Shown: positions 52,949 through 60,422 of the stretch, piece after piece
How the letters are laid out: each line of letters opens with the position of its first letter
How positions within the stretch are numbered: position 1 is the stretch's first letter
From: Methylobacterium radiotolerans JCM 2831
GTDB lineage: Bacteria; Pseudomonadota; Alphaproteobacteria; Rhizobiales; Beijerinckiaceae
Assembly: GCF_000019725.1 (NCBI RefSeq)
Contig: NC_010505.1
Span: forward strand, 1,662,001 to 1,726,000
Direction of reading: 5' to 3'
DNA length: 64,000 nucleotides
The notes under the pieces: model-generated
Told to the model about the DNA's origin: nothing
The model's input: the letters and a program-made list of their open reading frames with translations, nothing else
Database searches by the model: none
Position numbers and translations under genes: made by a program

Positions 52949-53659
52949 ATGTCCCAGGGTCCGTTGATGCCCAAGGCGACCGCCGTCTGGCTGGTCGAGA
53001 ACACCTCGCTCGCCTTCGAGCAGATCGCCGATTTCTGCAAGCTGCACCCGCTGGAGGTGAAGGGCATCGCCGACGGCGAGGTCGCGGCCGGCATCAAGGG
53101 GCTCGACCCGGTCTCCACCGGCCAGCTCACCCGCGACGAGATCGAGAAGGCCCAGAAGGCGCCGCACTACAAGCTGAAGCCCGCCGTCTCGAAGGTGAAG
53201 CTGCCGGAGGTGAAGCGCACCACCAAGGGCCCGCGCTACACCCCCCTCTCCCGCCGCCAGGACCGGCCGAACGCCATCCTGTGGCTGCTGCGCAACCACC
53301 CCGAGCTGAAGGACTCGCAGATCATCCGGCTCGTCGGCACCACCAAGTCGACGATCCAGCAGATCCGCGAGCGCACCCACTGGAACTCGGGCTCGCTCCA
53401 GCCGATGGACCCGGTGACCCTGGGGCTGACCACCCAGATCAACCTCGACTTCGAGGTCCAGCGCGCGGCGGCCGACCGCCCGGCCGCGGTGGCGGCCGAG
53501 TCCGGCGCCTCGCTGCTGCCGACCGAGGTCTCCACGGCCCGCGACGCCGACGAGCGGGAGCACGAGGACGATCACGGCGGCCGCGAGGAGCGGCTCGACG
53601 CCGATTCGGTCTTCGCCAAGCTCAAGGGCCGGCACCACGACGAGGACGACGAGGACTAG
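52949..53659 (+). CDS. trcR: Cell-cycle transcriptional regulator TrcR (DUF1013)
   Basis: A 236-residue protein of the DUF1013 family, found in nearly all alphaproteobacteria and named TrcR after work in Caulobacter. The N-terminal half is the conserved part: LMPKATAVWLVENTSLAFEQ, IADFCKLHPLEVKGIADGEV and, further on, RPNAILWLLRNHPELKDSQI with IIRLVGTTKSTIQQIRERTH, a helix-turn-helix-like segment. The C-terminal tail is acidic and His-rich (DEREHEDDHGG, then HHDEDDED at the end). ATG 52949 is used; the internal ATG 52967 (MPKATAV) is the other option. Monocistronic, closed by two GC hairpins. Confidence 0.88.
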   Translation: MSQGPLMPKATAVWLVENTSLAFEQIADFCKLHPLEVKGIADGEVAAGIKGLDPVSTGQLTRDEIEKAQKAPHYKLKPAVSKVKLPEVKRTTKGPRYTPLSRRQDRPNAILWLLRNHPELKDSQIIRLVGTTKSTIQQIRERTHWNSGSLQPMDPVTLGLTTQINLDFEVQRAAADRPAAVAAESGASLLPTEVSTARDADEREHEDDHGGREERLDADSVFAKLKGRHHDEDDED

Positions 53660-53668
53660 GAGCCGGCC

Positions 53669-53753
53669 GGCGCCCGCCCGGCCGAAGGCGGGGCGGGCGC
53701 CAGGACGGCCCGTGCAGGACGCGGCCCCCGGCTCCCGCGGAGTCGGGGGCCGC
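53669..53753. terminator. Two tandem hairpins between trcR and the MFS gene
   Basis: First hairpin: GGCGCCCGCCC (53669-53679) with GGGCGGGCGCC (53691-53701). Second: GCGGCCCCCG (53721-53730) with CGGGGGCCGC (53744-53753). Both stems are perfect and both lie in the 149-bp convergent gap, so together they probably end transcription from each side. No T-run follows either stem. Confidence 0.6.
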
Positions 53754-53808
53754 TCCGCGTCCGGCCGGACCCGGGCGCGCCCGAGGGCGGGGCGGAAACG
53801 GGATCGCC

Positions 53809-55158
53809 CTATTCCGGCAGCGGCCGGCCCCGCGTCTCCGGCATGAACCACGGCACGACGAGGCCGATCACGTAGACGCTGGAGAGCGTCAGCGCCGCCG
53901 CGGCGACGCCCCCGAAGGCGGTCACGATCTGCCCGGCGATGATCGGGAAGATCCAGGCGATCAGCCGCGCGCCGTTGAACACGACGCTCGCCGCCGTCGC
54001 CCGGACCGCCGGGGTGAACAGCTCCGCGAGGTAGATCGCCATCCACGAGAAGGCGAAGCCCAGGGTGAAGAACCCGTTCAGGAAAGCGAGCGCCATGAAC
54101 GGCACCAGCCCGCCGGTCCAGAGGTAGCAGGCGAGCGACGTGGCGATGCAGCCGACATAGGTGACCAGCAGGAAGGCGCGGCGGCCGATCGCGTCGGCCA
54201 CGAAGCCGGAGATCACGTAGGCGGTGATCGCCCCGATATTGTAGACGATGCCCATGCGCGGGCCCCAGAGATTGGCCGGCGCGCCCGCGGCCTTGGCGAG
54301 CCCCTCCGTGTAGGCCGGCAGCCAGGACGAGACCGCCCACCAGCCCACCGTGGTGGCGAAGGACAGCAGCGTGGCGAGCAGGACCCGCCGCCGGCTCTCG
54401 GGCTCGCGGAAGATCTCCGTCAGGGAGAACGGGCGCCGCGCGCTCCGCGGGGCGCGGTTCGCGTCCTCCGCGGTGGCCGCCCAGCGCTGCGCCCTGAGCG
54501 CCCGCATCCACTGCTCGGATTCCTCCAGCGCCCGCCGCAGGTACAGGCACACGAAGGCGGGGAGCGCGCCCAGCGCGAACAGGATCCGCCAGGATTCCGG
54601 GCCCAGCGGCTCGGTGGCGGCGAGCACGGCCCACACGATGGCGGCCAGCACGGCGCCGCCGCCGAAGCCCGATTGCAGGAAGCCGCAGCCCTTCGGGCGC
54701 GCCCGGTTCGGCCAGGTCTCGGCCACGAGGGCGATGCCGGTGGACCATTCCGAGCCGATGGCGAGCCCGGTGATGAAGCGCAGCACGGCGAGCTGCGCGA
54801 AGCTCTCCGCGAAGGCGGTGAGCCCCGTGAACAGCGCGTAGCCCAGGATCGACACCATCATCATGCGCTTGCGGCCGATATAGTCGGCCGCGATCCCACC
54901 CATCAGGCCGCCGATCCCCCAGCCCAGCAGGGTGATGCCGATGGCGAGACCCACGTAGAAGGCCGGGGCCTGGGCCTGCTCGGGGGTGAGGATCGAGGCC
55001 AGGGCCGGGCGCAGGGCGTAGACCAGGGCCACCGCCTCGTAGCCGTCGAAGATCCAGCCGAGATAGCTGCCCCACAGGATCCGCCAGTGGCGCCGGGTGA
55101 GACCCGCGTACCACGGGGCGCTGGCCGCCCCGCGCAAGCCCACGTCGCCCGCGTCCAT
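53809..55158 (-). CDS. MFS transporter, aromatic-acid or sialate/lactate:H+ symporter type
   Basis: A 449-residue, 12-helix permease. Helix 1 carries WILWGSYLGWIFDGYEAVAL with the Asp typical of proton-driven acid symporters; motif A is GGIAADYIGRKRMMM after helix 2; RFITGLAIGSEWSTGIALVAE is the helix 4 signature of this branch. It probably imports an organic acid such as an aromatic acid or lactate. No catabolic gene is adjacent to name the substrate; a histone-deacetylase-like amidohydrolase gene lies 192 bp upstream on the same strand. Confidence 0.87.
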   Translation of the reverse strand: MDAGDVGLRGAASAPWYAGLTRRHWRILWGSYLGWIFDGYEAVALVYALRPALASILTPEQAQAPAFYVGLAIGITLLGWGIGGLMGGIAADYIGRKRMMMVSILGYALFTGLTAFAESFAQLAVLRFITGLAIGSEWSTGIALVAETWPNRARPKGCGFLQSGFGGGAVLAAIVWAVLAATEPLGPESWRILFALGALPAFVCLYLRRALEESEQWMRALRAQRWAATAEDANRAPRSARRPFSLTEIFREPESRRRVLLATLLSFATTVGWWAVSSWLPAYTEGLAKAAGAPANLWGPRMGIVYNIGAITAYVISGFVADAIGRRAFLLVTYVGCIATSLACYLWTGGLVPFMALAFLNGFFTLGFAFSWMAIYLAELFTPAVRATAASVVFNGARLIAWIFPIIAGQIVTAFGGVAAAALTLSSVYVIGLVVPWFMPETRGRPLPE

Positions 55159-55350
55159 CGCCCGTTCCTCCCGCCCGGGACGCGTCGGCGGCGCCCGCCC
55201 CGCCCTGATAGGTCGGTTGTGGCATCGGGTCGACCATATCCGGCTGGCCGGCCCGGCATTCCGGCGATCACGATCGCATCACGCCGGCGGATCGTGTCCG
55301 CGCGTCGCGCCGGCGCGAGGCCGGCGCGGGGCCGGCGCGCGGTGCGCGTC

Positions 55351-56376
55351 TCAGCGCGCGGCGTCGAAGGCGGCGAGGAAGGCCGCGAGGTTGTCCGGCA
55401 GGGCCGCGCAGAGGTAGCCGCCCTCCTGGACCAGGGCCGTGGGCAGCCCGGCCCGGGCGATCCGCTCCGCGGCCCCGACGAAGCCCGCGCGAGAGACCGC
55501 GAGGGCGCCGATCGGATCGTCCGCGGCGGCGTCGAGGCCCAGGGCCACCACGAGGGCCCGGGGCCGGTATGCGGCGATGGCCGCGAGGCCCGCCGCCACG
55601 GCCTCGAGCCAGGGCGCGTCGCCCGAGCCCGGCGGCAGCGGCAGGTTGCGGTTGAACCCCGCCCCCGCCCCGGCGCCGGTCTCGTCGGCGTAGCCGGCGA
55701 AGAACGGGAAGTAGTCGGACGGGTCGGCGTGGACCGAGACGGTCAGCACGTCGGCGCGGGCGTAGAAGATCCCCTGCGTGCCGTTGCCGTGATGGACGTC
55801 GATGTCGAGGATCGCCACCGGGCCGCCGGTCGCGGCGCGCATCCGCTCGGCCGCGATGGCGCTGTTGTTGAGGAAGCAGAAGCCGCCCGCGGAGTCCGCG
55901 TAGGCGTGGTGGCCGGGCGGGCGGCACAGGGCGTAGGCGTGCCCCGCCGCCAGCGCCGCGTCGGCGGCCGCGACCGCGCACTGCGCCGACCCGTAGACCG
56001 CCGCCCAGGTGCCGGCGCGGATCGGCGTCGAGGTGTCGGCGGTGTAGAGGCCGAGGCGCCCGAGGAGGCCGGGGGGCTTCCGGTGCATCTGCGGCCGGGC
56101 GAAGGACCCGGTCAGGATCTCGTCGCCGATGCCGGGGATCGCGTCCCGGCGCGCCCAGGCCTCGGCCAGGAACGCCACGTAGTCCGGGTCGTGCACCGCG
56201 CGGATCGGCTCGAGGCCGTGATCGGCCGGCTCGGCGAGGGCGTGGCCGCCCCGGGCGGCCGCGTCCCGCAGGATCGCGTAGCGGGCCGCCTGCTCGGGAT
56301 GCGGGATCGCCGCGCCGCGCCGCATGTAGCGTTCGGGGTCGTGCCGGCTCGAATCGGGCGTGTGGACGATGCGCAT
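55351..56376 (-). CDS. Histone deacetylase-family protein (acetylpolyamine amidohydrolase-like)
   Basis: A 341-residue zinc-dependent arginase/deacetylase-fold enzyme. The charge relay is in ALCRPPGHHAYADSAGGFCF, the zinc ligands are Asp and His in ILDIDVHHGNGTQGIFY and Asp in ALGLDAAADDPIG, and the transition-state Tyr lies in VQEGGYLCAAL. Bacterial members remove acetyl or aminopropyl groups from polyamines or acetylated small molecules. Start at ATG 56376. All catalytic residues are present; the substrate is not determined. Confidence 0.93.
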   Translation of the reverse strand: MRIVHTPDSSRHDPERYMRRGAAIPHPEQAARYAILRDAAARGGHALAEPADHGLEPIRAVHDPDYVAFLAEAWARRDAIPGIGDEILTGSFARPQMHRKPPGLLGRLGLYTADTSTPIRAGTWAAVYGSAQCAVAAADAALAAGHAYALCRPPGHHAYADSAGGFCFLNNSAIAAERMRAATGGPVAILDIDVHHGNGTQGIFYARADVLTVSVHADPSDYFPFFAGYADETGAGAGAGFNRNLPLPPGSGDAPWLEAVAAGLAAIAAYRPRALVVALGLDAAADDPIGALAVSRAGFVGAAERIARAGLPTALVQEGGYLCAALPDNLAAFLAAFDAAR

Positions 56377-56407
56377 GCGGGCAGGTTAGGGCCCGCCGGG
56401 ACCGGCG

Positions 56408-57871
56408 TCATCCGCCCGGCACGGACTCGCGGGGCGCACCCGCGTGGGACGCACCCGCGACGGGCGCACCCGGACGGGACGGGCTCAGATGAGGTAGACG
56501 GTGCCGTCCGCGCGGAACACCTTCGGGCAGTTCGCCCCGTCCACGAGGCGCTGGGCATCCTCCAGGGAGATCCCGTGCGCCAGGGCGATCTCCGGCAGCG
56601 TCTTCCAGGTCGGGGTCATGGTCCGGCTCCGTCCGCGATCCGTGCGGGTCGGGGATCAACGGCGCAAACGCGTCCGGGTTCGCCGACGGTGCCGGGGACG
56701 ATTCCGGGGACGGTCTCAGGAGCGTGTCGAGGGCGTCGGCGCGCCACCCCGTCGGGACGGGCGCGGCCGGGGTGACCTCGCGAAGCAGGGTCGGGACCCG
56801 GGCCCAGGGTTCCGTGACCGGCCCGGCGCTCGGCCGCACCGCCGCCCGGTTCTGCCCGCCGGCGACGCGGATGTCCGGGAAGCGCGCGCAGAACGCCGCC
56901 ACGCAGTCCGGGTCGAAATGGCGGCCGCTCTCGGCGCGGATGCAGTCCAGGGCCGCGTCGAAGGACATCGCGTCCTTGTAGGGCCGCGCCGTGGTCAGGG
57001 CGTCGAACACGTCCGCCACCGCGACGATCCGGGCCGACAGGGGGATGGCGGCGCCGGCGAGCCCGTGCGGGTAGCCGCCGCCGTCCCACTTCTCGTGGTG
57101 GAACTCGGCGATCTCCGCGGCCAGCCGGATCAGCTCGGAGGCGCTTCCGCCCAGGATGCGCCGACCGATCGCCGGATGCGTCTTGACGAGGTCGAACTCG
57201 TCCCGGTCGAGCCGGCCGGGCTTCAGCAGGACGCCGTCCGGAATGCCGACCTTGCCGACATCGTGCAGCGGCGCCGCGAGGTAGAGGTTGCGGCAGATCT
57301 CCGGCGCCAGCCCGAGGCCCTCGGCCACGATCTGGCTGTAGCGGGCCACCCGCCACGTGTGATCGCCGGTGTCGTTGTCGCGGTACTCGACCGCCAGCGC
57401 GAGGCGGAAGATGATCTCCTCCTCGCGCTCGCGCATGTGGCGCAGGGCGGCCTCCACCTCGCCGTCGAGCCAGGCCGCCTGCTCGGCCAGCCGCCGCACC
57501 GCCCGGGCGAGCCGGATCAGGTTGCGCAGGCGGACGGTGAGCTCGACGCCCTGCATGGACTTGTCGAGGAAATCGGTCGCCCCGGCCTCCAGGGCGGCGA
57601 GCCGCACCGCGTCCGAGATGTCGCTGGTGACCATCACGATGGGCACCTGCGCGTAGTGCGGGATGGTCCGCATCTGCCGGATGAAGGCGATCCCGTCGAT
57701 GCCGGGCATGTGGCAGTCGACCAGGACGAGGTCGAAGGCCCGCGTCCGCGCCTCGACCATGGCGGCGACCGGGTCGCCGTGATCGGTGACGGACACGTCG
57801 GGCTTGGCCTCCAGGAGGAGGCGCAGCCGCATCCGCATGGTGGCGCTGTCGTCGACGAGGAGCGCGTCCAT
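56408..57871 (-). CDS. Response regulator with HD-GYP c-di-GMP phosphodiesterase
   Basis: A 487-residue protein. Residues 1-120 are a receiver domain: acidic D7/D8, phospho-Asp52 (LVLVDCHMPGIDG), T82 and K104. Residues about 150-340 are HD-GYP: H171, HDVGK at 203-207, IPDGVLLKPGRLD, H232 and HHEKWDGGGYP at 258-268, all ligands needed for a metal-dependent c-di-GMP phosphodiesterase. From about 355 the sequence becomes Pro/Ala/Arg-rich and overlaps a better-looking 44-codon frame, so the true end may differ (frameshift or extension). Start at ATG 57871 (MDALLVDDSATM). No partner kinase gene is adjacent. Confidence 0.85.
   Translation of the reverse strand: MDALLVDDSATMRMRLRLLLEAKPDVSVTDHGDPVAAMVEARTRAFDLVLVDCHMPGIDGIAFIRQMRTIPHYAQVPIVMVTSDISDAVRLAALEAGATDFLDKSMQGVELTVRLRNLIRLARAVRRLAEQAAWLDGEVEAALRHMREREEEIIFRLALAVEYRDNDTGDHTWRVARYSQIVAEGLGLAPEICRNLYLAAPLHDVGKVGIPDGVLLKPGRLDRDEFDLVKTHPAIGRRILGGSASELIRLAAEIAEFHHEKWDGGGYPHGLAGAAIPLSARIVAVADVFDALTTARPYKDAMSFDAALDCIRAESGRHFDPDCVAAFCARFPDIRVAGGQNRAAVRPSAGPVTEPWARVPTLLREVTPAAPVPTGWRADALDTLLRPSPESSPAPSANPDAFAPLIPDPHGSRTEPDHDPDLEDAAGDRPGARDLPGGCPAPRGRGELPEGVPRGRHRLPHLSPSRPGAPVAGASHAGAPRESVPGG
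56432..56476. repeat. 15-bp imperfect tandem repeat, three copies
   Basis: Units GGGCGCACCCGCGTG, GGACGCACCCGCGAC and GGGCGCACCCGGACG follow each other at 56432-56476. They fall in the gap upstream of the deacetylase-like gene and inside the long C-terminal read-through of the HD-GYP regulator frame. Confidence 0.7.
56485..56619 (-). CDS. Small 44-residue protein (putative)
   Basis: A frame of 44 codons that begins MTPTWKTLPEIALAHGISLE and ends CPKVFRADGTVYLI. The composition is balanced and not the Arg/Pro/Gly noise of shadow frames. It reads like a mini helix-turn-helix (LPEIALAHGISLEDAQRLVD) with a short beta hairpin. Its ATG lies 251 bp inside the end of the HD-GYP regulator frame, which runs through it in another phase, so only one of the two readings of this segment is likely to be meaningful. 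No family recognised. Confidence 0.45.
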   Translation of the reverse strand: MTPTWKTLPEIALAHGISLEDAQRLVDGANCPKVFRADGTVYLI

Positions 57872-58357
57872 CAGCGGCTCCCGGGTCGGCGCGCCCGCCC
57901 GGACGGCCCGGAGCCGGGACGCCGCAGGCCGTCCCGGGGCGGCCGCCGGGCCAAGTATGTCGACACAGGGACCATCGCCGCGACGCCTCGCAAGACTGTC
58001 GAGCAGCATTGAAGTATGCGGTATTAACGGGCGGTAAATCGTCGCTCTCGGCTATACTGACAAGATTTATTTTACTCACGGTCGTTGTGGTCATGAATTC
58101 CGGTCTTCGTTTGTCGGAGACGGATGAGGCCGCGGCGATCGACACGCGGAGCGCCGTCTTCGTCCGGTCCGGGGCACCTGAAGGATCGGCGCGTCTGTAA
58201 CCGGGATCGCCGCGGCGGCCGCGGCGCGGCCCCGGGGCGACGGGGTTGACGCGGCCGCGCAGCCCCCCGACGGAGACGCGGATCCGGACGGGTCCCGGGC
58301 GGCCCGGATCGGCCCGGAGCGCGCCGGCCGGACGGCGCGGCGGGAGGCGCCTTCGCG
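57872..58357. other. Divergent region upstream of the HD-GYP regulator and LysR gene
   Basis: Nearly 490 bp. The stretch 58010-58110 is unusually AT-rich for this window (CAAGATTTATTTTACTC) and probably holds the regulator promoter. TTAA-N7-TAAA at 58024-58038 is a one-mismatch CtrA-type site. Short frames on both strands here (for example TTG 58009 to 58200, with a hydrophobic ILTRFILLTVVVVMN run) are not convincing genes. 58201-58357 shows nothing besides the LysR ribosome site GGGAGG. Confidence 0.4.
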
Positions 58358-59242
58358 ATGATGCGGTTCGATCTCGTCGATCTCGGCCTGTTCCGGCACG
58401 TGGTCGAGGCCGGCTCCATCACCCACGGGGCCGCGCGGGCGAACCTCGCCCTGGCGGCTGCCTCGACGCGGATCCGGCTGATGGAGGAATCCCTCGGGGC
58501 CGCCCTGCTGACCCGGGGCCGGCAGGGCGTCAGCCCGACCCCGGCCGGGCGCGCGCTCCTCGTCCATGCCCGGGAGGTCCTGGCCGGGGTGGAGCGCCTG
58601 CGCGAGGAGATGGCGGCCTTCTCGGGGAGCGCCTTCGGCCAGATCCGGGTGCTGGCCAACACCAACGCGCTGACCGAGTTCCTGCCGGAGGCGCTCTCGG
58701 CCTTCCTGGCCGATCACCCCGGGATCGGCGTCGAGATCGACGAGCGCACCTCCGAGGAGATCGTCGGGCTGGTGGCCGAGGGGGCGGCCGACCTCGGGAT
58801 CCTGTCCGGCACGGTGGATACCGGCTCGCTGCAGACCTTCCCGTTCCGGGAGGACCGGTTCGTGCTGGTGGCGGCCCGGGACCATCCCCTGGCGGCGCGC
58901 GGGACGATCCCGTTCGCCGAGGTGCTCGGCCACGACCTCGTCGGCCTCGACCGGCGCAGCGCCATCAGCCGCTTCCTCGTGGCCCAGGCGGTGCGCGAGG
59001 GGCGGCCGATGCGCCTGCGGGTCCAGCTCCGGGGCTTCGACGCCGTCTGCCGGCTCGTCGAGGCGCGGGTCGGGCTGGCGGTGCTGCCCGAGAGCGCCGC
59101 CGCCCGCGCCGCGCAGGGCCTCGCCCTCGCGGTGGTGCCCCTCGCCGATGCCTGGGCGCGGCGCGACCTGACCCTGTGCCTGCGCGACCTCGACGGATTG
59201 CCGCCGTTCATCCGGGCCTTCGTGGCGGAACTGCGCGCCTGA
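58358..59242 (+). CDS. LysR-family transcriptional regulator
   Basis: A 294-residue LysR protein. The winged helix is at residues 5-62: LGLFRHVVEAGSITHGAARA, LALAAASTRIRLMEESLGAA and LLTRGRQGVSPTPAGRALL. The effector domain follows from about 90 (GQIRVLANTNALTEFLPEAL, VGLVAEGAADLGILSGTVD). Start at the first of two ATGs with GGGAGG 10 bp upstream. No divergent target gene adjoins it in the usual LysR layout; the nearest downstream genes are convergent. Ligand and target are unknown. Confidence 0.92.
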   Translation: MMRFDLVDLGLFRHVVEAGSITHGAARANLALAAASTRIRLMEESLGAALLTRGRQGVSPTPAGRALLVHAREVLAGVERLREEMAAFSGSAFGQIRVLANTNALTEFLPEALSAFLADHPGIGVEIDERTSEEIVGLVAEGAADLGILSGTVDTGSLQTFPFREDRFVLVAARDHPLAARGTIPFAEVLGHDLVGLDRRSAISRFLVAQAVREGRPMRLRVQLRGFDAVCRLVEARVGLAVLPESAAARAAQGLALAVVPLADAWARRDLTLCLRDLDGLPPFIRAFVAELRA

Positions 59243-59381
59243 GCGGAGCCCGCCCCGGAACCGCGCGATCCGCGCGGACACGATCCGCCCCGCCGCGGAC
59301 GGGCCGCGGCGTCCCCCCGCGCAGCCTCGCGCCGGGGCTGCAGGGCCGCCCGCCGCGCCCGCGCGGTGGTGCACGGCGGCG

Positions 59382-59678
59382 TCAGCGCCACCGCTCGTCC
59401 GTGCAGGCCAGCAGGTAGACCACGTGCATGCAGCGCGCCTGGGCGGCCTGCGAGGGCGCGTCGCCCATGCAGGCGCGCATCCCGACGGAGAGCAGGTCGC
59501 GGTCGACGTCCTGATCCCGCGCGCAGGTGAAGATCGGCTGGAAGCCCTCGAACCGGCTCACCTGCCAGAAGATGACCATGACCGCGAGCAGGCAGAACGT
59601 GCAGACCAGGATCCGGCTGTCGTAGAACCAGTGCCGCCGCCCGGCATCGCCGGCGCCCGCGGCGCCGCGCGCGCTCAC
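59382..59678 (-). CDS. Small single-pass membrane protein of unknown function
   Basis: A 98-residue protein: Gly/Ala/Arg-rich cytosolic start, one transmembrane helix (ILVCTFCLLAVMVIFWQVSR) and a C-terminal periplasmic part with four cysteines (IFTCARD, MRACMGD, ARCMHVVYLLACTDERW), perhaps two disulfides. The last 40 residues resemble small exported Cys-motif proteins. Start is GTG 59678. No family recognised; its frame and composition (Cys, Met, Trp, Tyr) argue for a real gene. Confidence 0.6.
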   Translation of the reverse strand: MSARGAAGAGDAGRRHWFYDSRILVCTFCLLAVMVIFWQVSRFEGFQPIFTCARDQDVDRDLLSVGMRACMGDAPSQAAQARCMHVVYLLACTDERWR

Positions 59679-59791
59679 CGCGTCACCGGGCCGGTCGCCG
59701 GGGGCGCGGCCCGGCCCCCCCTCCTTCTCGGCATCGGATCGTCCTCTCCGTCGCGCCGGATCCCCGGGCCGCGCGCCGCCCGCCGGGGCCG

Positions 59792-60238
59792 TCAGTCGAT
59801 CACCTCCACGATCCGGCGCGTCCGCGGATCGACGAGAACCGGGTGGTCGTTGACGATCGTGTAGCTGTAATCCGGCAAGGCGAACTCCCGCGGGACATCG
59901 TAGTACACGATGCCGTCCTCCGGGAGCACCGTCCCGACCCGCACGGGTCCCGCGAGCGCGACGGAGGGGCGGCGCTCGCCGAGGGCGTAGATGCGGAACC
60001 GTTCCCGCCGGTCGACGCCGAGGATGCCGTTGGCCGTGCCCACGGCCGCGCCGATCGCGCCGCCGACGATCGCCCCGAGGGGGCCCGCCATCTCCTCGCC
60101 GCGCGAGGCGCCCTCCCGGGCCCCGCGCTCGAGCCCCTGCGCCCGCGCGTCCGCGGCGAGGCCCAGGGGGGCTGTTAGGGGGGCTGTCAGGGGCGCCACC
60201 AGGGTGGCGAGGAGCGCGAGGGGCGCCGCGATCCGCAT
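59792..60238 (-). CDS. Exported DUF1236-domain protein
   Basis: A 148-residue secreted or periplasmic protein. A signal peptide with a duplicated APLTAPL segment (residues about 15-28) is followed by a glycine-zipper-like stretch (GPLGAIVGGAIGAAVGTANG) and a C-terminal DUF1236 domain: VRVGTVLPEDGIVYYDVPRE, then YSYTIVNDHPVLVDPRTRRI and VEVID. DUF1236 proteins are common in Hyphomicrobiales with no known role. The cluster with the neighbouring small membrane protein suggests envelope genes. Confidence 0.85.
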   Translation of the reverse strand: MRIAAPLALLATLVAPLTAPLTAPLGLAADARAQGLERGAREGASRGEEMAGPLGAIVGGAIGAAVGTANGILGVDRRERFRIYALGERRPSVALAGPVRVGTVLPEDGIVYYDVPREFALPDYSYTIVNDHPVLVDPRTRRIVEVID

Positions 60239-60422
60239 GATGTCTCGTCCCGGTCAGTGGCGTGGATCGTCGGGCCTGCGCCCGGGGGCGCGGGCGCGTC
60301 CCGGCCGGAGGTTACGCCGAAAAGGCTGCCGATCGGTTGCCGCCCGGCGCGGGGCGGCGCCGGCATTGCCCCGGTCCGCCCATGGGGTAGCCTCCGGCTG
60401 ATTCCCCCGGAGAGGACAGGGC

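Noticed and set aside
58009..58200. 63-codon frame with a hydrophobic stretch on the plus strand
   Set aside because: TTG start with no ribosome site, and it lies in AT-rich promoter-like DNA; hydrophobic residues come from the T-rich composition.
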